Shown in pieces: positions 1-8,381 of a stretch of DNA of 29,212 nt. Below the pieces are notes generated by a model, which searched no databases, was not told where the DNA came from, and saw nothing but the letters and a program-made list of their open reading frames with translations. A program made the position numbers and the translations under genes. Source of the stretch: Brumimicrobium sp051745635 (GTDB taxonomy: Bacteria; Bacteroidota; Bacteroidia; Flavobacteriales_D; Crocinitomicaceae); contig JBNJEH010000039.1 in the NCBI GenBank assembly GCA_051745635.1, positions 1-29,212 on the forward strand, given 5' to 3'. How positions within the stretch are numbered: position 1 is the stretch's first letter; each line of letters begins with the position of its first letter.

Positions 1-99
1 GGAGAGGAGACCCCAACACCAACAGAAATTTTTTTATGGGGCACTCTTCCAGTAGTCCTGCCGGAAACTTTTACCAGGCTTTCGCTGATGGTACTGGGG
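1..99 (+). repeat. 99-bp direct repeat, copy 1 (identical to 1501-1599)
   Basis: Bases 1-99 match 1501-1599 without a mismatch and the match stops at base 100 (C here, T at 1600). It may extend upstream of the window. It lies inside coding sequence in the same frame in both copies, so gene conversion or recent duplication of a fibre-gene segment is the likely cause. Confidence 0.95.
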
Positions 100-158
100 C
101 AGGGGCGCCGGTGACTTATTCTTCTACTGTATTTGTTTATACCGTTGAATTCACTTAA
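1..158 (+). pseudogene. 3' end of a fibre-like surface protein (partial, runs off the window)
   Basis: Open frame from the window edge (codons begin at base 3) to TAA at 156-158. The first 99 bases are identical to 1501-1599, which code for the same residues (RGDPNTNRNFFMGH...FADGTG) inside the short fibre-like gene at 1161-1613. After that the two copies diverge and this one ends with about 18 residues of its own (AGAPVTYSSTVFVYTVEFT). The full-length relative at 2923-5955 carries an S74 domain and a T9SS domain after its repeats, and neither is present here. I read it as a truncated remnant or an unusually short variant. The 5' part lies outside the window, so its true length is unknown. 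Confidence 0.55.
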
Positions 159-182
159 ATTAGTATTCTTATTATTCTCATT

Positions 183-1157
183 GTGAACACACTACTTAAA
201 ATATTGCTCGCTTTCTGCCTACTGACTTTGATTTCCCTGAGGGGTGGAGCACAGGAGAATTTGGTGCCGAATCCGAGTTTTGAGGAGTATAATAGCTGTC
301 CTTATGACTGGGATCAAACTAATTTTGTTGAAAGTTGGGTTTCGTTCAAAGGAACGCCTGACTATTATAATTCATGCTGTACTTCTTGTTCTTTTGGGAC
401 TCCACATAATTTAATTGGATATCAAGAACCTTTATCAGGAAATGCTTATTTAGGTTTAGTGTTTTACGACAAGGGGGGTGAGCAAAATAATGAATTTACT
501 GGAGCTCAATTGTTGCAGCCATTGGAATTAGGGGTTAAATATTATTTCTCTTTAAATGTAATTTTGAAGTATGATAATTCATTTAGCATTTGTTGTGGTC
601 AAAATAAAATTGGTGTAAAATTTTTTAATCAAACTTACAGCCCTAACAATCCACCAGCATCCAACAATACTCCACATGTTTATTCGAGTTCAGTAATTTC
701 TGACACTACAAATTGGACACAAATTTTTGGATCATTTATAGCGGATTCTACTTATTCACATATTGGAATTGGTAATTTTTTTGTTAATTCAGAAATTACA
801 ATTGATGACATTGTTCCAAGTAACAGTTCAAGTTATTACTTTATAGACGATATATGTGTTTCGGAAGACTCTGCATTTGCTGCCAATTACGTTTATGCAG
901 AAATAACCGAAAACGATTTACATAATCAGATTTCTGTATACCCAAATCCAGCCAATAGCATTGTGAATATTAACAGTCATTTACAAACTGCTTATGATAT
1001 TGAAATTTATAATACTGTGGGACAGATGTTGTATTCTGAACAAAATGTAAATTCACAATCCATGAAATTGGATATAAGTAATTTTCGTTCCGGTTTACTT
1101 TTTATAAAAATCACTTCTCAAAACAATATATCTATTTATAAACTTGTAAAACAATAA
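183..1157 (+). CDS. Secreted protein with T9SS type A sorting domain
   Basis: 324 residues. A hydrophobic signal peptide (MNTLLKILLAF...GGA) is followed by ENLVPNPSFEEYNSCP, an opening often seen in Bacteroidota secreted proteins with a carbohydrate-binding-like beta-sandwich. The body is Cys- and aromatic-rich up to about residue 235. The last 75 residues (ISVYPNPANSIVNI ... GLLFIKI ... IYKLVKQ) are a T9SS type A C-terminal sorting domain, which directs export across the outer membrane and surface attachment. The start is GTG at 183; no ATG gives a signal peptide. Three bases separate it from the next gene, so the two are probably co-transcribed. It is a paralogue of 1927-2907 in the N-terminal part but has a different type of sorting domain. 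The exact function is not known. Confidence 0.85.
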   Translation: MNTLLKILLAFCLLTLISLRGGAQENLVPNPSFEEYNSCPYDWDQTNFVESWVSFKGTPDYYNSCCTSCSFGTPHNLIGYQEPLSGNAYLGLVFYDKGGEQNNEFTGAQLLQPLELGVKYYFSLNVILKYDNSFSICCGQNKIGVKFFNQTYSPNNPPASNNTPHVYSSSVISDTTNWTQIFGSFIADSTYSHIGIGNFFVNSEITIDDIVPSNSSSYYFIDDICVSEDSAFAANYVYAEITENDLHNQISVYPNPANSIVNINSHLQTAYDIEIYNTVGQMLYSEQNVNSQSMKLDISNFRSGLLFIKITSQNNISIYKLVKQ

Positions 1158-1160
1158 CTT

Positions 1161-1613
1161 ATGAGATTTTTAAACTTAAAACAGATTTTAGTATTCATGT
1201 TTTCTACATTCACAATTACAGTGTATTCTCAGAATTGGCAATTTGGAGGAAACAATCAATTACCTCAACTTAACAATCCATTAAACCAAAGGATTGGAAC
1301 TCAAGTTAACAGGCCTTTCCGTATTATTACAAACAACACCGAGCGCATGCACATCAACGCCAACACCGGCATCACCGCTGGTTTTGTGGGCATTAATGAA
1401 ACCAATCCATTATTCCCTTTGCATGTTCAGGGTAGCGGCACCGCCACAGGACAGGGCTGGAGCCGTGGTATTATGATGAGTAACCAGTCTGCGCTGATGT
1501 GGAGAGGAGACCCCAACACCAACAGAAATTTTTTTATGGGGCACTCTTCCAGTAGTCCTGCCGGAAACTTTTACCAGGCTTTCGCTGATGGTACTGGGGT
1601 ATTCGCCAGTTGA
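1161..1613 (+). pseudogene. Truncated fibre-like surface protein
   Basis: 150 residues: signal peptide (MRFLNLKQILVFMFSTFTITVYSQ), then NWQFGGNNQ...IGTQVNRPFRIITNNTERMHIN and GFVGINETNPLFPLHVQG. The same order is seen at the start of the 1010-residue protein at 2923-5955 (NWRKGGNN...IGTNAQWNAPFQLMTNNDIRMHIN...GFIGIGDDP). It stops at TGA 1611-1613 directly after the 99-bp segment shared with the window start, and has no S74 chaperone, coiled coil or sorting domain. It is therefore best seen as a 3'-truncated copy that could still be made and secreted to the periplasm. Translated from ATG 1161, 3 bases after the preceding gene. Confidence 0.7.
1501..1599 (+). repeat. 99-bp direct repeat, copy 2 (identical to 1-99)
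   Basis: See copy 1 at 1-99. This copy lies at the 3' end of the truncated fibre gene. Divergence after the repeat brings in a stop codon 12 bases later. Confidence 0.95.
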
Positions 1614-1643
1614 ATCTTCATTCCACCAATTTCCTGTTTTCAT

Positions 1644-1674
1644 TTTGGTGTTTGATAATTTTATTTTAATTTTG
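1644..1674 (+). promoter_or_regulatory. Bacteroidota-type promoter (TTTG-N19-TAATTTTG)
   Basis: TTTG at 1644-1647 and TAATTTTG at 1667-1674, spaced by exactly 19 bases, match the known Bacteroidota -33/-7 consensus TTTG-N19-TAnnTTTG. Transcription would start near 1681, about 20 bases before the small poly-C reading frame at 1700 and upstream of the secreted-protein pair at 1927-5955, which has no better promoter of its own that I can see. Confidence 0.6.
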
Positions 1675-1699
1675 GTTCGAAAACAACACTACTAACAAA

Positions 1700-1840
1700 A
1701 TGCAATCTAATGATTATCAACGTAATACCCCCCCCCTGTTAATCGAGAGCAGGGTGGACTAAATAAAGAATCTTTTTATGACTTTAAACCCTTTGTTGTA
1801 AAATTACGTCATAAGGTTAGAAAGTCGAAGGAACCTCCTT
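1700..1840 (+). other. Small reading frame interrupted at a 9-C tract (possible phase-variable or decayed ORF)
   Basis: ATG at 1700 begins a frame coding MQSNDYQRN and then enters nine consecutive C residues at 1728-1736. As read, the frame continues PPLLIESRVD and stops at 1760-1762 (20 codons). With one more C it would instead run through 'PPPVNREQGGLNKESFYDFK' and on to a stop near 1840, about 47 codons, and after that stop the same frame is open again to about 1900. I do not recognise the product. The tract sits just downstream of a good promoter. It could be a contingency locus, the remains of an older gene, or a base-count error in the tract. The rest of the 1614-1926 interval shows nothing else I can name. 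Confidence 0.35.
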
Positions 1841-1926
1841 AAGTTGAAACGGGCTTTGAAGAAATTTTTATGCCTTACTCAACAGGCTTGGTTCGTTGAG
1901 AAAAATTTTAAATTATACCTTATTAT

Positions 1927-2907
1927 TTGAACAACCTTGTTTTATATATAATTGTTTTTAGTGGGTTTATTTTAAAAATAAATGCCCAGCAGAATTTGGT
2001 GCCAAACCCGAGTTTTGAGGATTATTCTGATTGTCCATATACCGATGGACAACTAGAATTCGCAGAACCATGGAGGTCAGGAGGCGCTTCTCCCGACTTT
2101 TTTCATGAATGCTCTAATGACTTTAGTTCTACAATTGTAGGCGTACCTGAAAATTTTCCAGGGAATCAAACAGCACATACTGGGTTAGCCTATGCGGGCC
2201 TCAGCTCATATAGTAATTATCAGTATAGGGAGTATATTCAATCACCCTTAAGTGTTGCCTTAGACAGTGGCTCGTTTTATATGGTTAAATTCCATTTGTC
2301 GTTAGCTGATGGATCATCGAATGCTATAAATTCTATTGGCCTTTTATTTTCTAAAGACTCTATATATTCGAATACGGGTGATGCATTAGATCAATATGCG
2401 CCTCAGGTTTTGTCAGAAGATATGGTAACTAATAAAAATGGTTGGACAGAAATTTCTGGATGTTATCTTTCAGTAGGCGGTGAGAAATTCATTACTATAG
2501 GAAACTTTAATAATAATGAAAATACAGAAACACAGTATGAACCTTCTGTTTCTGGTACAAACTTAACCTATTATTACATAGATCAGGTTTCTGTGGTTTT
2601 AATTGAAGACAGTGCATCATGCGTTAGGGCCCCAGTACTAGAAATCCCTAATGTTTTCACTCCAAATGGTGACGAGGTGAATGATAATTATCATTTAAAT
2701 TTTAAACATTTGGAAAACTTGGAGTTTGTTATTCTTAACCGATGGGGAAATGTAGTTTTTGAAGGGAAAAATAACGATAGCTGGGATGGAACAAACAGGA
2801 AAGGTAATGAGCTTTCAGAAGGGGTTTATTTCCTTAAAGCAAGTTATATAGACCCTAGAGATCAACAAACTAAAACCAAAACAGGGTTTGTTCATTTGAT
2901 AAGGTAG
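1927..2907 (+). CDS. Secreted protein with gliding-motility/T9SS type B C-terminal domain
   Basis: 326 residues. Signal peptide (MNNLVLYIIVFSGFILKINA), then QQNLVPNPSFEDYSDCPY, paralogous to the protein at 183-1157 over the first 230 or so residues. The C-terminal 90 residues (IPNVFTPNGDEVNDNYHL, then LNRWGNVVFEG...SWDGTNRKGNELSEGVYFLKA) are a gliding-motility-associated C-terminal domain, the type B T9SS sorting signal. The only start that gives a signal peptide is TTG at 1927; no in-frame ATG lies upstream, which is unusual, so the 5' end may be altered. It is followed after 15 bases by the fibre gene, and the pair is probably one transcript. The surface role is inferred from the sorting domain. 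Confidence 0.85.
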   Translation: MNNLVLYIIVFSGFILKINAQQNLVPNPSFEDYSDCPYTDGQLEFAEPWRSGGASPDFFHECSNDFSSTIVGVPENFPGNQTAHTGLAYAGLSSYSNYQYREYIQSPLSVALDSGSFYMVKFHLSLADGSSNAINSIGLLFSKDSIYSNTGDALDQYAPQVLSEDMVTNKNGWTEISGCYLSVGGEKFITIGNFNNNENTETQYEPSVSGTNLTYYYIDQVSVVLIEDSASCVRAPVLEIPNVFTPNGDEVNDNYHLNFKHLENLEFVILNRWGNVVFEGKNNDSWDGTNRKGNELSEGVYFLKASYIDPRDQQTKTKTGFVHLIR

Positions 2908-2922
2908 TAATACTTTATTGTG

Positions 2923-5900
2923 ATGAAAAAAATACTAATTTACAGCTTGTTTTTAGGAACAAGTTTTTCAACAATGCACGCCCAACTCAACTGGAGAAAA
3001 GGGGGGAATAATTTTAATCCGAATACACAAACGACCATCGGCACAAACGCTCAATGGAATGCTCCATTTCAGTTGATGACCAACAATGACATTCGTATGC
3101 ATATCAATGAAAACAATACCTTCTATCAAGGAATAGTACCTACATCAGGCTTCATAGGCATTGGTGATGACCCAACCGATGTTCGTAGTCGTTTAACAAT
3201 TACGGGAACCAATAACACATTTGGTTTTCAGGGTGGGGGTTTCAGAAGATGGATGACCACCGGAATTTTCAACCTTGAGAATTCTGATAATCTGTATGTA
3301 GGGCTCAAAGAAGAAGGTTTCAATCGCAGCGATGCCATTTTCGCCTGGGGCGATGATCAAAACGGCAATGAACTCAACAATGCACGGTTCATTTTTTCGG
3401 GAGCCTCAACTGTTGACGGGTCTTGCACAAACTGTCCTGCAAATTCTTCAGGGCTCGATGGTCGTGAAATCATGCGTATGAACCCCAATGGGAATATTGG
3501 TGTTGGACCGTTGTTCGTGCAGAACAATCAGCCAAAGAGCACGATGCACATGCATAAAGAAGGTGATAATTCCAATTGGTTGCAGGTATCAAATCAAGAC
3601 CTCGGGCTCAGTCAAAATCAAGTCACCCGAAATGACGGTATCCGTTTAGGGGTTTTAGGCGGTTCCAACAATAACACCAACGGTATAGGGATGCTATACA
3701 ATCAGGAGAATCAACCCTTATTGTTTTCTACGAATCAGGCAACGAATGCCTTGTCTGCTACAAACACCAGAGACCGTATGCGCATAACTGCAGTAGGGAC
3801 ACCAACAGAACTACCTAATGGAAATGTTGGGAGTTACAACCCTGGAAATGTAAATGGTAACCGCACACGTGTTTCTATTAGCCACAATCCATCAACTCCT
3901 GTTACCCGACCGCTAAGTTTATTGCACCTGGGTTATAATACTGGCAACGCGCTTTCACCAGGAGCTACAGATGGCTGGAGACCCTGGATGGATGTTGGCA
4001 TGTTTGTTTCACAAGGAACAGATAATATGTATTTTGGATTGAAAGATGAGGGTAGCGATCGCTTTGATGCAGTAATAAACTGGGGAGATAATCAAGGGGC
4101 ACTAGGACCATTTCCTATTGGACCAGATAACCTCAGATTTGTATTTACCTCTACAACAGGTTTGGGGTCGGGCGACCCCGTCTCTACAAGTGCTGACGGT
4201 TTAGAAATGGGTAGGTTTGAGCCAACACAAGATCAAAATGGTCTGGCGAATTCGTTTGGGAAACTTGGCGTAGGGGATTTTAACACTAACCCGTTGCCAG
4301 TGACACATAAATTACACGTTCGCGGAAACGGTCGATTTGAATACGTGCCAGAGGACAGCACTGCGGAGCATATTATCCTCGGTAAACAGATTGACCCCAA
4401 CAACCCTGATGATGTAGCACTGAGAAGGCTAGAGTTTACCGATGATCCTAACGATGTACTATTGGGTGATGGAACTTGGGGAACGCCAACAGGAGTTGGC
4501 GGTGTACAGGGAGCTCACAATGGAACTTCCTTGAGTACCATTAATCCAGATCTTGTATCTTTCGGGCAAGATGTCGGAGACCCGGCAAACCCAGGGATTT
4601 TGTTGAGTGATCGCGAGGTTCCTATGGATGGATACAATATCGAGTTTAATGGCATTGGAGTTCAGAATTCAAACCTGGTATCTTTCGGGCAACCCAATTC
4701 AATAACGGGGTACGATGATACCAAAGTTCATGTATATAACGACCATGAATTTGTCGCATTAACCGGGTATACGGATGCATCCAACTTGAATCCAGACATA
4801 CCACAATATGGCATAAGTGGATATATCACAAATACCGAGGCGAACATGTCTGCAGGTGTACACGGCCTGACTGAAAACGGTGGACCTAATCATACGGGGA
4901 AAGGAGTGTTTGGTCAGGCTCGAAATAACCCACGAAATATTGGGGTTCTTGGCGAGGCTACTGGTACTGGTTCAGATGAAAATACTGGCGGACGATTTAA
5001 TGCTAGTGGATCCTCAAATCTCAATTATGGCGTCAATGCCCGCGTGGCAGGCCCCCCAGGCTCCTTAAATTACGCGGTTTACGGTTCTGCATTGCCTGCG
5101 AGTGGCAACACACCGCCGACTGGTCCAAATTATGCTGGGTTTTTTGATGGTGATGTAGTGAGAACAGGAACTGATAATTTTACTTCGGATGCAGCGCTCA
5201 AAAACAATATTCAAAGTATAGGAAATGCCACGCAAATTATTAATCAGCTCAACCCTATCAATTTTGATTTTGACCAAAACATATACCCCCAAATGCATTT
5301 GGCAGATGGAAAACAATACGGTTTCACAGCGCAGGACGTTGAACAAATTTTACCTGAACTGGTTAAAAATGAAGTTTTTCCTCCTCAGTTTGACTCACTC
5401 GGAAATGTAGTTAATCCTCAAGTAGATTTCAAGTCATTGAACTATCAAGCCTTCATCCCTATTCTAACAAAAGGTATGCAAGAACAAAATACAAAAATCG
5501 ACAGCTTAGAGAATGAGCTCGCGGCTAAAGATTCATTGCTTAATGATGTCAACGATCGGTTGACGCAACTGGAAAATTGCCTCGACAATCTCTTACCCAT
5601 GTTGTGTCAAATCAACAACTCTGCCATAGAGCAAAATGATGATAAAACACAAGAAGCGCTGCTGCATGAAATCAACGTGGAGTTATTCGATGGAGAAAAC
5701 ATTATTTTGGAACAAAACATTCCAAATCCATTTGCGGAGCGCACTGTAATTAACTATAGTATTCCTTCATCAGTTGGAGAAGCCAAACTCATCTTTTACA
5801 ACAATGAGGGAAGAATGATTCGGGAAGTACCGATCAACGAGCGAGGCGCTGGTAAAGTGAATGTATTCGGTGCTGAATTGAGCAAAGGTATTTATTCATA

Positions 5901-5955
5901 CACACTCATTTGCGATGGTGAAGTGATCTCAACGAAAAAAATGGTCAAAAATTAA
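2923..5955 (+). CDS. T9SS-exported fibre protein with peptidase S74 intramolecular chaperone domain
   Basis: About 1010 residues, counted from ATG 2923 (a GTG lies directly before it). Signal peptide, then NWRKGGNNFNPNTQTTIGTN. Two internal repeats follow (near residues 107-145 and 345-385, sharing WM..G.F...DN.Y.GLK.EG..R.DA...WGD.Q), then a low-complexity shaft. Around residue 755, SDAALKNNIQSIG begins a peptidase S74 domain of the kind found on phage tail fibres. In that family Ser and Lys five residues apart form the self-cleavage dyad, and both are present (S..K in SDAALK). FTAQDVEQILPELV is also typical. A coiled coil (TKIDSLENELAAKDSLLND, about 855-890) and a T9SS type A domain (LEQNIPNPFAERTVINY ... 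GIYSYTL, from about 925) close the protein. A trimeric surface fibre or adhesin is likely. Confidence 0.85.
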   Translation: MKKILIYSLFLGTSFSTMHAQLNWRKGGNNFNPNTQTTIGTNAQWNAPFQLMTNNDIRMHINENNTFYQGIVPTSGFIGIGDDPTDVRSRLTITGTNNTFGFQGGGFRRWMTTGIFNLENSDNLYVGLKEEGFNRSDAIFAWGDDQNGNELNNARFIFSGASTVDGSCTNCPANSSGLDGREIMRMNPNGNIGVGPLFVQNNQPKSTMHMHKEGDNSNWLQVSNQDLGLSQNQVTRNDGIRLGVLGGSNNNTNGIGMLYNQENQPLLFSTNQATNALSATNTRDRMRITAVGTPTELPNGNVGSYNPGNVNGNRTRVSISHNPSTPVTRPLSLLHLGYNTGNALSPGATDGWRPWMDVGMFVSQGTDNMYFGLKDEGSDRFDAVINWGDNQGALGPFPIGPDNLRFVFTSTTGLGSGDPVSTSADGLEMGRFEPTQDQNGLANSFGKLGVGDFNTNPLPVTHKLHVRGNGRFEYVPEDSTAEHIILGKQIDPNNPDDVALRRLEFTDDPNDVLLGDGTWGTPTGVGGVQGAHNGTSLSTINPDLVSFGQDVGDPANPGILLSDREVPMDGYNIEFNGIGVQNSNLVSFGQPNSITGYDDTKVHVYNDHEFVALTGYTDASNLNPDIPQYGISGYITNTEANMSAGVHGLTENGGPNHTGKGVFGQARNNPRNIGVLGEATGTGSDENTGGRFNASGSSNLNYGVNARVAGPPGSLNYAVYGSALPASGNTPPTGPNYAGFFDGDVVRTGTDNFTSDAALKNNIQSIGNATQIINQLNPINFDFDQNIYPQMHLADGKQYGFTAQDVEQILPELVKNEVFPPQFDSLGNVVNPQVDFKSLNYQAFIPILTKGMQEQNTKIDSLENELAAKDSLLNDVNDRLTQLENCLDNLLPMLCQINNSAIEQNDDKTQEALLHEINVELFDGENIILEQNIPNPFAERTVINYSIPSSVGEAKLIFYNNEGRMIREVPINERGAGKVNVFGAELSKGIYSYTLICDGEVISTKKMVKN

Positions 5956-5975
5956 GATTATTCACATGTTTGCTC

Positions 5976-6010
5976 AAAAAGCCACGACTGTTGGAGTCGT
6001 GGCTTTTTTT
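5976..6010. terminator. Intrinsic terminator, probably bidirectional
   Basis: A perfect 9-bp stem GCCACGACT (5981-5989) / AGTCGTGGC (5995-6003) with a 5-nt loop is followed by seven T and preceded by five A. It lies between the converging fibre gene and photolyase gene, so it can end transcription from either side, including the long light-response operon. Confidence 0.85.
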
Positions 6011-6045
6011 ATGCTAAAAAAGGTCAAAAATAGTTATTGATCACC

Positions 6046-7335
6046 CTAATTTACAGCTTCCTTATACCGCTTCAACGCTCTTTCCCGCGCTTCTTTATGA
6101 TTGACAATCGGGGCGGGGTATCGTTCAGTGCCGTACTCTTCTACCCACTGTTTGATGTATTGCTCTTCTTTGTCGAATTTTTTTTGCTGACTCTCTGGAT
6201 TGAAGATACGAAAATAGGGCTGAGCATCTACTCCGGATGAAGCTGCCCATTGCCAGCCACCCACATTGCTGGCGAGTTCGTAGTCGAGTAACTTTTCGGC
6301 AAAATAGGCCTCTCCCCAGCGCCAATCAATGAGTAGGTGCTTGGTCAAAAAACTAGCGACGACCATTCGTATTCTGTTGTGCATAAAACCCGTTTCATTG
6401 AGCTCCCGCATACCGGCGTCGACTATCGGATAACCGGTTTTACCTGCACACCAGGCGTTAAATTCCTCTTCGTCATTTCTCCAGGGCACATTATCGTATT
6501 TTTCTTTAAAGGCATCGGTAGCACTTTTCGGGAAATGATAAATGATCATCTGATAGAAATCGCGCCAGATCAATTCATTGAAGTATTTCTCGTTCTTCTG
6601 AGCTTTTCTTGCTAACTCACGAATAGAAACGGTTCCAAAACGCAAATGCATGCTCATGCGCGTGGTTCCTTTGATGCTGGGAATATCTCGTTTTTCATGG
6701 TATTGCTCAATGCGCTCATCATCTACTTCCCGAGAAGGAAAATCGACTTTTTGTTCGTCATTGAATCCCATTTTTTTGAGGGCCATCAATTCTTGGTTTG
6801 AATCTACATGATGGAGGTTACTGAGGTACTTTTTGGTTGGATACGATTTTAAATGAAAATTTTTGAGATGACTTTTCCACGTTTTCATATAGGGCGTAAA
6901 GACGCGATAAGGGGTTCCATCGTCTTTCAACACTTCATTTTTCTCAAAAATCACATGATCTTTAGCCCCAATGAATTCAACATTTTGATCGGCAAGTAGC
7001 TCATTGATTTCATTATCACGCTCGCGGGCATACGGTTCGTAGTCGCGATTCGTGTAAACTTTACTGATGTCTTGTTCTCCGAGCAGTTGTTCAAAAATTT
7101 TTTTCGGATTTCCATGGTAGACCCACAAATCTCCACCCTCTTTCTGGTATTCGGCTTTGATCTTTTCTATTTCCTGATGAATAAACAACACGCGCTGATC
7201 ATCTTCCGGCAGTTCGTCCAGAATTTCAGTATCAAAAATAAAGATCGGCTGCACCGCTTCCTCGTTTTTCAGCGCTTTGTATAATCCTGCATTATCGGCT
7301 ATTCGCAAATCTCTCCGATGCCAGAAAAGTACCAT
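6046..7335 (-). CDS. phrB: Deoxyribodipyrimidine photolyase / cryptochrome family protein
   Basis: 429 residues, close to the usual length of a class I CPD photolyase. The N-terminal alpha/beta domain (FWHRRDLRIADNAGLYKAL, and YTNRDYEPYARERD) would hold an antenna chromophore. The C-terminal helical domain carries the FAD-site block (LIWRDFYQMI, WCAGKTGYPIVDAGMREL, GFMHNRIRMVVASFLTKHLL, DWRWGEAYF, and DYELASNVGGWQWAASSGVD followed by AQPYFRIFNP). The enzyme uses blue/near-UV light to split pyrimidine dimers in DNA. It is the last gene of the light operon, 3 bases after the flavin reductase stop. CPD repair is the default reading; a cryptochrome or other subfamily cannot be excluded by eye. 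Confidence 0.93.
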   Translation of the reverse strand: MVLFWHRRDLRIADNAGLYKALKNEEAVQPIFIFDTEILDELPEDDQRVLFIHQEIEKIKAEYQKEGGDLWVYHGNPKKIFEQLLGEQDISKVYTNRDYEPYARERDNEINELLADQNVEFIGAKDHVIFEKNEVLKDDGTPYRVFTPYMKTWKSHLKNFHLKSYPTKKYLSNLHHVDSNQELMALKKMGFNDEQKVDFPSREVDDERIEQYHEKRDIPSIKGTTRMSMHLRFGTVSIRELARKAQKNEKYFNELIWRDFYQMIIYHFPKSATDAFKEKYDNVPWRNDEEEFNAWCAGKTGYPIVDAGMRELNETGFMHNRIRMVVASFLTKHLLIDWRWGEAYFAEKLLDYELASNVGGWQWAASSGVDAQPYFRIFNPESQQKKFDKEEQYIKQWVEEYGTERYPAPIVNHKEARERALKRYKEAVN

Positions 7336-7338
7336 GAA

Positions 7339-7977
7339 TTATAGTTTTTTTAATATTTGATCGGGTTTAGCATAGCTGTATCGACCGTGTTTTGATGTTT
7401 TAACATAGGTATCCAGGCCAACTCCTCCCAAAACAGGCGCATCATCCAAATGAATATGACCGTCCTCACCGAGCAGGACCTCATCGACATGTACATACTG
7501 AATTTTTCCGATAATCATCTTTGTATCGTTCGCTGGAATATCGATAATATCCTCCAGTTGAAGCCCCATTTTTAAGGGCGTGTTTTTGACATACGGAGCA
7601 TAAAAATCATCGATAAATTCGTGTTCGATCGATGTTTCATCGAACTCACTCTCCTCCCGGTTGTAGCGCGCCGAAGTCTGGTGTGCCTGCATGGATCTCT
7701 CCTCAGTCACCGCGTTGATCGTGTAAAAAGAAGTTTCCACGATATTGTCATAAGTATGTCGATCCACAGAAGTCGGTCGTTGAATGAAACCTACCAGCGG
7801 CGGGTGTGAACCGAGGTGGATCACGGAACTAAAAATGGCCAGATTTGTTTGTCCATTGTCGTTTTTTGTCCCAATGAGATTCATGCTTTTAATTCCACTC
7901 ACGCAATTAATAAAGTGTGAGCGGTAGCGCTTGTCAAAACGCTGTATATCGTCGTGATGAAAAGTTTTCAATGGCAT
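7339..7977 (-). CDS. Flavin reductase-like (FMN-binding split-barrel) protein
   Basis: 212 residues. The start (HDDIQRFDKRYRSHFINCVSG) and the stretch SVIHLGSHPPLVGFIQRP, followed by TYDNIVETSFYTINAV, are typical of the flavin reductase-like split barrel that binds FMN. Homologues of this subfamily are often found in Bacteroidota carotenoid/photolyase clusters. The ATG overlaps the stop of the pterin synthase gene (TGATG), and the photolyase gene starts 3 bases after its own stop, so it is translated within the operon. A role in flavin supply or redox chemistry tied to photolyase is inference; the substrate is unknown. Confidence 0.85.
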   Translation of the reverse strand: MPLKTFHHDDIQRFDKRYRSHFINCVSGIKSMNLIGTKNDNGQTNLAIFSSVIHLGSHPPLVGFIQRPTSVDRHTYDNIVETSFYTINAVTEERSMQAHQTSARYNREESEFDETSIEHEFIDDFYAPYVKNTPLKMGLQLEDIIDIPANDTKMIIGKIQYVHVDEVLLGEDGHIHLDDAPVLGGVGLDTYVKTSKHGRYSYAKPDQILKKL

Positions 7978-8381
7978 CAGTCTGCGGTGTATTCTACAAA
8001 ATTGTTTTCCGTCTCATACAGGCGCACGACAAGTTTGAATGCGCTCAACCGCGGTTTTAGTTTATCGTAAATCACGCGGGCGATATTTTCTGCGGTCGGA
8101 TTTAAATCAGCAAATTCAGGAACGTCGAGGTTCAAATTTCTGTGATCGAACGGCTCTTCCACTTCCTCTTTGATGATTTTTTTGAGTTCACCCAAATCGA
8201 TGACATAACCTGTATCGCGATCGATCTCGCCTTCAACCCACGTTTCCAGGGTGTAATTGTGACCGTGGTAGTTCGGCGAATTGCATTTATCAAACACCTT
8301 TTTATTTTTCTCTTCACTCCACGATGGGTTGTGCAGCCGATGCGCCGCATTAAATGTGGTTCTTCTTCCGACCTTGATCAT
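7977..8381 (-). CDS. 6-pyruvoyl tetrahydropterin synthase family protein
   Basis: 134 residues. The zinc ligands His14 (FNAAHRL), His39 and His41 (YHGHNY) and the catalytic Cys33 are present, with Cys33 six residues before the HGH motif as in 6-pyruvoyl tetrahydropterin synthases (KCNSPNYHGHNY). In QueD the spacing is shorter. Asp79-His80 (FDHRNLN) complete the triad and the Glu near 123-125 (YETEN) fits the pterin anchor. It would convert dihydroneopterin triphosphate to a tetrahydropterin. Its place between idi and photolyase suggests a pterin for the photolyase antenna or a related photoprotective role, which is inference. The first 32 bases overlap the 3' end of idi. Confidence 0.88.
   Translation of the reverse strand: MIKVGRRTTFNAAHRLHNPSWSEEKNKKVFDKCNSPNYHGHNYTLETWVEGEIDRDTGYVIDLGELKKIIKEEVEEPFDHRNLNLDVPEFADLNPTAENIARVIYDKLKPRLSAFKLVVRLYETENNFVEYTAD

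Noticed and set aside
1..1599. Circular or terminally redundant replicon suggested by the repeat at the window start
   Set aside because: The matching copy is internal (1501-1599), not at the far end, and the flanks differ, so it is a local duplication.
5065..5346. Open frames on the opposite strand of the fibre gene and of other long genes
   Set aside because: They have no family features and lie wholly inside well-supported coding regions.
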